Source: Mactromeris polynyma (taxonomy: Eukaryota; Mollusca; Bivalvia; Venerida; Mactridae). From it: a DNA stretch of 64,000 bases. The stretch lies in assembly GCA_032209605.1 (NCBI GenBank), contig JASFXZ010000029.1:1291001-1355000 (forward strand), read 5' to 3'. The stretch's first letter is position 1. Each line of letters begins with the position of its first letter. The notes below the pieces were generated by a model. It was not told the origin of the DNA. It worked only from the letters and a program-made list of their open reading frames with translations, and made no database searches. Made by a program: the position numbers and the translations under genes. This document shows positions 54,960 to 64,000 of the stretch, piece by piece.

Positions 54960-55781
54960 GTAAGTGACTATCGTTTCGTCGGCATGCCAAAATTATTCCG
55001 ATGCCTGTAAATGTGTAGTGATTTAAGGTCATTTAAACAACTGTACGGGCGGAATCTGCGTATATTTTGAAATGCGTCATAACGTTACTCGTATCAGTAT
55101 AAACCTCGATGAATGAACGAAACACTGCTTTCTGTAAGTGCTACACTTTTAATGACATGAACTAAAACCGATAAGCTTGATAGTCAAAATTTCCTTCGAC
55201 GCGAAAAGCTATACACTGTGTACACATTTTATTGGTTTAACACTGGAAAATACCCGTCTATTATAAACTCAATAGTCACGTGATCGTGTCGACCAATGGC
55301 ATTTAGTATCAGGAACGAACGGTGATTTCGTAAGGTCAAATATCAAAATTTACTGGGTTATACAGCAGCGGGTGAATGTAACGGTAGAGGAATCAAAGCG
55401 CTGTGTGGAGAGTATAGTCATACATGCACGCTTTGAAATTAAAATTGCTTGTAAGTGAACCAGTCCCTCTTTCCATCCCCGAGCGAGACAGCGCAATGCT
55501 TCTACAATCTCTGCATGAGAAGTCTTTACGGGTCACAAGAAACTTCGACTGCCCCAATCCTTTTTCTGCGCTTTCAGCGCTTTGATTTTATTATTATTAC
55601 AGTCATTAAGCTCCTGTTGGTACAACGTTTTAATGATAATTTTATCACTATTTTTAATTTTTACACCAATATCTGAAAATGCGAATATATCGAGCAATAT
55701 ACAGAGGATATCTTCCTAATTCCGCATAAACAGCGTTTGTACTAGCACTTTGCCTGACATTCAAAACCCGTTAACGACAAA

Positions 55782-55927
55782 TTTGAAATTTCATAAGAAT
55801 ATTAACATTATTTGTTTGTAGCCTTTATATTGAAGGTTCTTGCCACCTGAAATAAGTTAAAAATGGAAATAACCACCAATATAATGGCTACAAACAAATA
55901 ATGTCAATATTCTTATGAAATTTCAAA
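55782..55927. repeat. 146-bp palindrome with ~48-bp arms
   Basis: TTTGAAATTTCATAAGAATA ... TTTGTTTGTAGCC pairs with GGCTACAAACAAATAATGTC ... TTCTTATGAAATTTCAAA. It is MITE-like and abuts the Tc1-like fragment. Confidence 0.75.
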
Positions 55928-55940
55928 AAATAAAACCCAC

Positions 55941-56012
55941 CTGTCGTAAATGAGTTCCGGCCTGTATCATTCCGACGGCTCGGGCGCGTTCTTCTTCAGT
56001 CATTCTCGCCAT
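55941..56012 (-). pseudogene. N-terminal fragment of a Tc1/mariner-type transposase
   Basis: The minus-strand ORF MARMTEEERARAVGMIQAGT resembles the first helix-turn-helix helix of Tc1-like transposases (EEERAQAIGML.AG). After 24 codons it stops matching at a donor-like CAG/GTGGGT and a palindrome follows. No catalytic DDE region is nearby. It is either a truncated transposon or the first exon of a domesticated gene. Confidence 0.45.
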
Positions 56013-57848
56013 GTTTTGTGTTTTTCAAAAAGGATTTTCATCAGCAATGACAAAATGTACACAAACACGTTCAAATATGTGTCCATGCCCCGCACGTGCA
56101 ACACGTGCTATAAACGTCAATACGCCTAATACGATTTATTTCATAGCGAGCCGGCTAAAAAAATCAATAATTCGCTGCATTACCTGTTCAAATATCGGTA
56201 TGTGAAATATTGTGTGAATACATGCATTATTAGAAAAATAATGATACAATATAAACTGACCGATTAGGAATTTTGTTGAGTGTATATAATTGGCATCTAT
56301 TCAAAGTGGATGGACTGAGGTGTGTTGTGTTATTGTAATGTCTAAGGACATGCTGGATTCATTTAGTACTAGTACTTATTCTCCTCAACCACTAGACCAC
56401 GACTTACCGATTGCATTATTCATGCTTAATGTCATTTCCACCAATAATTTGAAAGCGGTCAAGTCAATTTTCTACCAAAATATCTTTCTTATATTCTTGT
56501 TTTAATTAGTTGCAATTTCTATATATCGATGCTAAATTTGCAATAAATGCTTATTTAACGCAACTTAAATCAATTATAACATCAATAATTACTCGCATTA
56601 ATATTTGATCCAATAATTTTGGCAATATTAGTGAACAAAATAAAATTAGGGTGACATACCAGTATTGGTTACTTACTTTTGAGTCTGTCTGTCTTTCAAC
56701 GGTAATTTAAATTTAGAGGAGCTAGAAAAGGTTTTATTTCTTCATTTAATTTTTCATTTGCACTGGGTGTTAACAATTTAGGTAAGTAGAAAAATGAGTA
56801 ATATATCGTATTCAAAACCTAAGTGTCATCTAATGTTGATATAAAAATTCGAATTATAATTGACATTAATTAATAAATATTTCTTACGGTTCATTTAATC
56901 TGATTGGTTGATGCTAATTGTTTTGCAATTCGTAAGCCACGCCCTAGACAGAAGATTAGTCCTACTAGTCACTAAATGCCCCATGTGTCAGCTGTAAAAA
57001 CACAAGAGTCATAAAACCCCAGGAGATCTTTATTATGTGTTAATTTCCTGTTAGATATAATTAATCCCATTGATAATTTCAACGATTAGGTCATATCAAT
57101 CTTTGATCTCAATACGTAATTTGCACAATGGGGCTGCATCTGTCATCCAAAAATATTTACTTCAAAGACTTAGCCAGCGACTTCAAACATATTGGAATGT
57201 TAATTCTTGTTCAAAATAAAATTGATGTCACAAGAATTGCTGCACAGACAATAAATACCTGGATTTGACCTACTTTAATATTGATTTTTACGCCATGTGC
57301 TGGTGAAAATAGCAGACTTGTGTACATAAAAAATGTCATGATGGCATATTGCTTGCGTGATCTACATCCATTGTTTGGTCGATTTTTACACCTTTTTAAA
57401 GATTATTTAACCCAAATTGTTTTCACAGCAGTCTTTTAAACTATCAAATTGGCGTGGAAATGTATTAATAAACAACATCAACAATACAATTAAACTTCGA
57501 TGAAAATATCAGAATTAAAGCGGAAAATTACCAACTTGTTTATCTCATTTTGTAAATTACACGGACATTTAATCAACAGAGTCTGAAACGGACGGAAATG
57601 AACGGAGTTTGCCGACTTTAGCCGATCGATAAAAATCGGCAATCTTCGATACTTTCCGAGCGCGCTAAGGATTGTGGGTTTTTTATTCGTTCCTACCGTT
57701 TCACGGATATCTGCCTGTCGCGAATCCATGTATATAGGTCCGTGATAGAACAGATGGTATTTGTTCTTGGTCGCTTTATTACTGTTTAGGTAAGTATTGT
57801 TTCATCAATGGTGTTCAAACTACGTCCGCGAACACGTGCTCAATTGTA

Positions 57849-57914
57849 ATGATTCTCCGCATCAATTCCTTTCCCGCAATCATTTTAGTCGGGATATCTG
57901 TCAGTATTGTTTCC
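57849..57914 (+). CDS. Candidate first exon encoding a signal peptide
   Basis: ATG at 57849 opens 22 codons (MILRINSFPAIILVGISVSI, then VS) that end at a consensus donor TCC/GTAAGTG in phase 0. The peptide has a short basic start and a hydrophobic core, like an N-terminal signal or anchor. Upstream, 57730-57792 is more GC-rich and has another donor-like TTTAG/GTAAGT. No second exon was found before the right edge. Confidence 0.35.
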
Positions 57915-59460
57915 GTAAGTGAAAACGAGTTCATTAAAATAGAAATGAAGGTTTTATGGATTAAACTGAATAAGGTTTGATAAATTGATTAGAAATAATA
58001 TTGCAATCATGTATTCATGTCACAATGTTATGATACATTACACTATAGTTTATATTTGTATCTGAAATTAAATTGTATATTTCTCGTGTTTTGATGTTTA
58101 TTTGTTGTTCTAATTACTATGCGATTGACTTTTTATGCTTTAATCATTATTGCTTACATATTCGAATATTTTACCATTTATATAAAATAATTATTTGATA
58201 AACAAACTATCGCTAACATGTAACTACATTGTTATACATCAATGTCTGAATATAATCTACTAGACTAAGTTTCAATTTTTGTTAGTACAAACGATTACTA
58301 ACACACGTTTTGTGTATTATATTATAATATGTGTTAATAAAATGCCATCAATATTCTAGATGCAAAAAAGGATTGTCTAAAATTAAATGGCATTTTAACA
58401 ATGTAGATTAAATCCGTTTGAGCATAATATTCACTATTCATTGAAAATGTGGAACACAAATATTATCCAAACAATCGTTTGATTTATTCGGTACATTCAT
58501 TTATAAATAAACAAAGTACTTGTTGGATTACGCATGAAAAAGCGATTATTTCAATCATTAGACAATGAAAACTACGTCTACATTGACCGTTAGCTACTCC
58601 AGTGAGTCTAATCCGAGACTTTTCTGACCCTATAGCCTTTTTTTTTTTTTTGCGGCTTAGGGTCAGAGGAACTCCTATAGGGGATAACGCCGTGACGTCA
58701 CACGCACCGGCTATAGAAATGTAAACATTGCTGGTGGGCAGAAAGTCGATATCCGGTTACAGCGCCATTTTGTTTATAACGCTAATTCGCTTTATCTAAA
58801 TTGTCAATTCTTTAAGTTATGATTCAGTCTTTCATAGTTGTTGGTTGTACACACAAGCGGGGAAAGGGTTTATGAGAGCATGGCACAGAATTCATAATGA
58901 GTAGAATTAAGATCGAAGGAAACAGTAGCTATCTGCCATTGACAGGAAAAACTGGACCCGTCTCGACTCATCAACCTATGTAATGTCCGTCCCCGTCCGT
59001 CCTATTATTAAGTGTGAATAAAAGTCATTTTAGGAAATATTTATGTACATAGACAACTTTTATTTTGTCCAGAAAGAAAGAAAAAATCAACTTCATAATT
59101 ATTTTATACTACTGCAACTAAAAATACAAAGATTTGTCATCTTTCTTATAAAATAAGGATATTGTGTCTATTATTATCATCCAAAAGATTTTATAATATA
59201 TGTCAGAAGTTCATATAGTAAACATTATTTCTTAAAATTGACAATTACAGTCTTTAAAGCAAATACTTAAGTGTGGGGACGGACATTTCAAGATAGGGAC
59301 AGATAATAATTTACACTATTAGGATTATTTCCGAAATCTTCATTAAATCCTGCAACACATACTTCTACAAATTCCAGAAATTATACGTATAAGATAACAT
59401 GATAACAATCAGAAACAGAGGCAGAAACAAGGCCAGTATTGGGTTGGACAACTTATATAA

Positions 59461-60012
59461 TGTTATGCAATAAACAATAGTGTCCCCGGCGTGCACTATC
59501 TAGATATCAATCTTATTCAGCCCCCTTATCAGCATTTCACAGTGTCTGGCCCAGTGGGAGTCCAATATGCATCCAATCAGTTTTTGCTGTCACCATCAGA
59601 CACATATATACAAATAAAGTTGAGAAATGTCAATTCTTTTTATATGCTGATGGACGGAAGTTTACCAATGGGTAACGTCGTATAAAAACATTCAACTGGC
59701 TCCGTTTATGTTATGTTTTTGATATCCCGGTGGCGAGTGTTAACAAACTCAACTCCACACGTTTATGTTTTAGACAGTTTAAAGAACAGAACTGTGAACA
59801 CAAATATCAGCATACAGCTGTCACAAATGTATGTGGGCGAATCTAAAAAACTTGCGATAAAAGCGATAATACCTGATGTATAAAGGCAAACAAACACATC
59901 CGATTGTTGTGCATATGTTACAGAACTTGTGCATTGTAACTTTAATCGTGAAATCACCAATGTTCGATTTGATATTCCCGCTATGAGGATGCATCTCATA
60001 AAATGCTCATAA
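59461..60012 (+). pseudogene. Decayed ORF of unknown family inside the transposon
   Basis: One frame from 59461 to a TAA at 60010-60012 spans 184 codons and is broken only by TAA at 59683-59685 and TAA at 59881-59883. Composition is protein-like, with IQPPYQHFTVSGPVGVQYAS early and NRTVNTNISIQLSQMYVGES later. No domain is recognised. It is probably a relic of the element's own protein or of captured cargo. Confidence 0.4.
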
Positions 60013-60729
60013 AATGCTCATAAAATGACAAATCTGAACCGTTTCAAAAAGTTATGAAAATGACTTGTAAAGAAGATAAGTCTCAAACAATAAAATACAT
60101 CTGTAGGCCTACATGTAAATTACCGGATGTCATTAAAATGTTGTAAGATGTGTGAAAACAAATCAAGCAGAATTGAGTGGTATCATGTGAGTTGTACAGG
60201 AATTTAGTCTTATTTAAAACGGAGTCTTGGCTTTGTAGACTTTGTCATTGGTAGAGAAGTTGACTGTGCACTGCCGAACAATGATAATATGCTTTATGTA
60301 TTACGTAAAAATCTAGGATAGCGCTAGGCAAGAATCCATTAGACTCCATTCAAACCATTACATGTCGCAAAGATTTATTCCCATACAATTTAATTGTTTA
60401 TCAAATCTGACTACCAACTCTTTCAACCTAGCGCCAGCCAAGACAAAGTTGATTGACAAACTGTTTAACATGCGATATATGTGTATTTATTTATCTACCG
60501 CTATGTCTTAATATGTGTGTGTATGAATGACACTAAAATAAATGCTGAATATGTTTTAATGCTAAATGTAAAATTAAGATAAGGTAAATAGACGCACAAT
60601 TAAACATATCACGTTGTTGTCTTTGTTAGATATGTGTACATGTTAACAATTACTATTGATGCATTTCACACATAACACATTATTTATGCACATACAAATA
60701 CAGAAAAGTCAAAGTCATATTAAAAAAAT

Positions 60730-61215
60730 ATTTTCGGAAAACTCGCACATTTCAACATTTTACATTGTTAGAAAGCTGGGTGCATTATCTTTCATTTGGT
60801 ACCAACTTTATCCACATAAATTGATTAATACGAATTCTAATACCCACCGCCGTGTTTTTCGAACCTAAACGAATTGAAAATAATTTGTCGTAAAATGTGC
60901 TCATTTTCAAAGTCACATTCTGATGCAGAAAATTCACTGATTTTTATTTTTTATTTTTGGAAGCCTTTGATCTGGTATCGATTTGATGCACATATGTAAA
61001 AATGAGAATTGAAATACCTACAGCCGTGTTTTTCGAACCAAAACGGAAAAATGCCCATTTTCAGAGTCTAATTTGAAAACCAAAACAACCTCTGATTTTC
61101 ATTATTTTTATGTCGTGGGAAAGCTGGGAGCATTACCTTTCAAATGATGCCAAATTTATTATTGTATGTCAAATATTAAAGAAATTAATGGCTGCCGCCG
61201 TGTCTTTCATTCCAT
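60730..61215. repeat. Three imperfect ~175-bp repeats
   Basis: Each unit has a GAAAGCTGGG.GCATTA-like start and a GCCGTGTTTTTCGAACC-like end (near 60850, 61023 and 61195). Divergence between units is high. They lie inside the 3361-bp transposon. Confidence 0.5.
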
Positions 61216-61269
61216 ATTAGTTGTATAGTACGGCGCCGCCGCCTTTTACCCTTTTGCCCACCAGTTAAC

Positions 61270-61281
61270 TGCGCATGCGCG
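61270..61281. promoter_or_regulatory. NRF1-like motif inside the transposon
   Basis: TGCGCATGCGCG matches the NRF1 consensus. It sits in the right part of the 3361-bp element, just outside the nested insert. Confidence 0.25.
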
Positions 61282-61313
61282 GAATCGGGTTGTTTACACG
61301 TTATCCCCTATAG

Positions 61314-61880
61314 TAAAAACCCGGGGATTACTGAAAACCACACAGTCGTGTACAGTCGTGTACTTTCAACGGTGTATGTGGCGTTTGGTCTCATTTTAAC
61401 GGAAAGTTAGCCGAACAAATCGGTAAATTGATATTTAATTTACCAATCTGCAATGATTAAACTGCCCCTTTATCTACTGTAGTTTCATAAAAAAACATTT
61501 ATGTTATGCAGTACCGAAATCGTTACGAAATCGGCCATATTGTTCATTTGCATAATAACGCGGTACTCTCGCGAGGAAAAGTGACGTCATACAAGCGGTG
61601 AAGGCATTAAAATTCCTCTCGTTTTCGATCACGCGATAGCCAGGTGCTTTAACCCAAATACATATTTACATGAAGAAAATAATTTTTTTAGCTTACTCTG
61701 AAAAGGACTGACCGTTACAACGTATTCAAGGTTTTCAAAACAAATGTTACGGTTCTGATAGGTTAATTATATATTGATAATAGATGTATATGCTTGAAAT
61801 GTTAATCCAATGAATGTTTACATAGATATATTGATTTAAAGTTCCTCTCCCGCGCGGGAGAGGAAATCCCCGGGTTTTTA
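61314..61880. mobile_element. 567-bp element nested in the transposon's right terminal repeat
   Basis: Perfect 16-bp inverted ends TAAAAACCCGGGGATT, flanked by CTATAG at 61308-61313 and 61881-61886. Removing it and one CTATAG restores the host arm GTTATCCCCTATAGGAGTTC, which matches the left arm inverted (58670-58688). It has no ORF of note. Confidence 0.8.
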
Positions 61881-62139
61881 CTATAGGAGTTCCTCTGACC
61901 CTAACCAGCAACATGAAATATCAAAAATCGTAAAAGGGGCTGGTTTAGGGACAGAGAAGGCTCGGATTACAGTGAGTCGAGTGTGATTAAGGTTTGTGAG
62001 TACCAAATCTTTACTTGATCGACTCGAACTCGACCATCACTCCAACTACACTCGAGCGTCACTTGGGTGAGTGTGAGTGGAGTACGAATGGAGTGTTGGT
62101 TTCTGAATACGGGCATCCCCGCTAGCATACAATACATGT

Positions 62140-62410
62140 AATGCCTCGGTCACAACTCATCGCGCGTTTTGTTGCACGGTTCTTTGCGATTAGACTCGAC
62201 TGTAGCAACTGTACAGACATCCTGCAGGCAACTTACGTTATACCCGCAAGTTGAACGTACAACCCCGTGCAGGTGACTTGCAACTTACGTACGGCCAGGT
62301 GTGACTCCGCACTGCTGTGTACGACTCCGCACGGCTCCGTAAGACGCCTGCAAGAAGCCCATACGATGTTGGCACGAAGTGTGTACGTGACATTCTCGAG
62401 TCAGGTGCAA
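62140..62410. repeat. GC-rich segment with TACGG/CGTACG words
   Basis: CTTACGTACGGCC, GACTCCGCACGGCTCCGTAAG and GTACGTGAC recur. The vocabulary resembles 46005-46650. ORFs on both strands here overlap completely and look like composition artefacts. Confidence 0.3.
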
Positions 62411-62569
62411 TAAATAACATCGCGATACTCAGCGAAAAACTAATGTATACAGATATGTACACTACAATTAGTCCGAGAAATTTGAAACTAAAATGCATGT
62501 ATTAAGACTTAGAAACGCTCGAAAAGAGCTGCCTCTTATTTTCGTGAACATATTTATGCTTTGTATGCA

Positions 62570-63065
62570 ACAACAAGAGTGGCAAACTGTCACAAAATAC
62601 GCCCGTCATAAGTCAGAGCTCAGAGTTAAAACAAGACAAATTTTAGGTAATTTCTATAATCAAAGGATGATAACTCCCGAGTGACTTAAGCGATATGGCT
62701 GGTTATCGAACTTGGCTGAGATATTATGCCCACAAACATTATCACCAAGTTTGGTAAAGATCGGATGAAAAGTCTTTGACTTAGAGAGCGGACAAGGGTA
62801 ATTTGGCCAAATTTGGATAATTCAAGGGCCATAATTCAGAAGAGCCTGGGGCGATGTGGCTGGTTATCGAACCTAGCCGAGATGTTATGCCTACAAACCC
62901 TTTTACCAAGTTTGGTAAAGATCAGATGAAAACTGTTTGACTTAGAGAGCGGACAAGGTTAATGTTGCCAATTTTGGATAATTTGGACAACTTGTGGACG
63001 CCGCCCTCTGCCCGCCCGCCACGGGTGTTCCCATATAATACGTCCCGTCTTTCAAACGGGCGTGT
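62570..63065 (-). repeat. Interspersed repeat 'ATACGCCCG ... CACCAAATTTGGT', copy 3
   Basis: Minus-strand copy containing two modules with ACCAAGTTTGGTAAAGATCG, AACTTGGCTGAGATATTATG and CAAGAGTGGCAAACTGTCAC. The outer end has CGTCCCGTCTTTCAAACGGG. Confidence 0.65.
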
Positions 63066-63236
63066 ACAAAACTAAACGACAGAAAATTGTAGCTTTTCGT
63101 TCATTTGTTAGTTTTTTCAACACAAGCATTTCTTGGATATGACATGTTTTGTCAAAAAGTAGGGAATCGAGCACCTGTTAAAAAAGAAGATGGCAGAGTT
63201 GTTATGGAGGCGGTGCGTACTTAGTAATTACCTTTT

Positions 63237-63495
63237 CCAGATCACCGTTGGAGAAGAAGTAAACAGTACCTTAATGTTGCTTATATGCCAAGTTTCAATG
63301 CAATCCTTTGAAAACTAAAGTATTTTGCAACATTAACTATAATGATATTACATGTGTTCTAAAAGGAGACTTCAGCTCAAAGGGACAGAAATCTGAAACC
63401 TTTTGATGGATGCACAGCAAATTTATGTTTTCCACATCCACTAATCATGTAACATGGTACTTGTATTATCAAACTGCATTGCAATCCCTTGAAGA
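63237..63495 (-). repeat. Interspersed repeat, inverted partner of 51250-51485
   Basis: The reverse complement shares AACATTAAGGTACTGTTTAC, GATTGCATTGAAAC and AAATTTGCTGTGCATCCATC with the other copy. Confidence 0.6.
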
Positions 63496-64000
63496 AGTAG
63501 TTAAGCACACAAACTACATATGTTATATATTGGATAGAACAACCAAACGACCGACCTACCGACATGATGACAATAAAACAAAATGTATGTTTCCGTAAGT
63601 CGTCGATATTCAACGGAACGATGACGGAAAATTGCATTTCCTATGATTTCAATATACGTATAATAGTTCGTTGGATATATTATATGTTGCACCGATTTCT
63701 TGTATACGAATCTCTGCTTACTGCTATCGTCCGCTGAGTTATCTGCCGACTGTACACTATCGTATACTATCGTCCGCTAACTTGTTTTCAATGCACTTCA
63801 CGCGTGATACGGCTGCGGGGAAGGCAAACATTTTTTATTTAATTTGCAAAATTTAATCAGCAAGTTTCTTTGGGGTTCTTTCTTTTGCGTGAGTGATGTC
63901 AGATCAAATCCGTTTTCTAGCTGATATCGCAAATGCTTACCGCTATTTTTTGTTAGACAAGGACTACTTTCTTCAGGAGTATGTAGAGAGTATGTAGACT
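63496..64000. other. Right-edge sequence without a supported gene
   Basis: Short overlapping ORFs on both strands, with no splice-consistent exon and no recognisable protein. Words such as CTATCGTCCGCT repeat at 63725-63780. Confidence 0.4.

Larger units (their letters stand above)
50429..57848. other. Repeat-rich flank upstream of SLC22 and around TE debris
   Basis: No complete gene supported. Items are listed separately: a 60-bp two-copy repeat (51115-51245), an interspersed repeat (51250-51485), the permuted repeat (52010-52310), LINE tails, a LINE coding relic, a duplication (54632-54766), a hairpin and a Tc1-like fragment. The stretches 52320-53190 and 56210-57480 show nothing I can name. 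Confidence 0.5.
58609..61969. mobile_element. 3361-bp DNA transposon with 9-bp target duplication
   Basis: It begins TAATCCGAG and ends CTCGGATTA, flanked by CAGTGAGTC at 58600-58608 and 61970-61978. Longer terminal repeats share GGTCAGAGGAACTCCTATAG and its inverse. A 9-bp duplication with long terminal repeats fits a Mutator-like or Merlin-like element; this is inference. It carries an ORF relic, three ~175-bp imperfect repeats and a nested element, but no recognisable transposase. Confidence 0.8.

Noticed and set aside
57490..57729. 79-codon minus-strand ORF
   Set aside because: No recognisable family and a composition change after about 45 codons. The GC-richer 5' part may reflect a promoter and not coding sequence.
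62238..62505. Overlapping 86- and 62-codon ORFs on opposite strands
   Set aside because: Both strands open over the same GC-rich repetitive stretch; no splice sites or recognisable protein.

Overview
The window is animal nuclear DNA: AT-rich, intron-bearing and crowded with short inverted-repeat elements. The repeats point to a bivalve mollusc. They include tRNA-headed SINEs whose tail resembles the MetaSINE domain, 'TTATGCCCCCC ... GTCCGTCCGTCC' repeats, and palindromic MITEs. This is inference from repeat style and protein divergence; no species can be named.

Three protein-coding genes can be modelled exon by exon with consistent splice sites and phases. (1) Minus strand, 85-8651: the 5' half of a CECR2 orthologue (ISWI-associated chromatin remodelling subunit), seven coding exons, leaving the left edge before the bromodomain. 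(2) Plus strand, ~8899-30581: a complete QSER1/PRR12-family gene, 13 coding exons and 1287 codons, with the family's conserved C-terminal region. (3) Minus strand, 39160-50428: a complete SLC22-type organic ion transporter, 8 exons and 519 codons. CECR2 and QSER1/PRR12 are head to head, 247 bp apart, across a segment with a perfect NRF1 palindrome. Two chromatin regulators therefore probably share a promoter. QSER1/PRR12 and SLC22 converge tail to tail across an 8.6 kb repeat-rich interval (30582-39159).

The right end (50429-64000) has no complete gene. It holds LINE debris, a Tc1-like transposase fragment, isolated exon-like ORFs (one reads as a signal peptide), and a 3361-bp DNA transposon (58609-61969) with a 9-bp target duplication. 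That transposon carries a second element nested in its right terminal repeat (6-bp duplication) and a decayed ORF of unknown family.

The most notable observations are the shared NRF1 promoter; a TATA-driven, phase-compatible alternative first exon inside the QSER1/PRR12 gene (18673); a 46-bp tandem triplication that copies a QSER1/PRR12 5' splice site; inverted repeats flanking SLC22 exons; a 222-bp palindrome built of 21-bp units in an SLC22 intron; a hAT-like element with an 8-bp target duplication ending 22 bp from an SLC22 splice donor; and the nested transposon. No prokaryotic-style system, CRISPR array or rRNA gene was seen.
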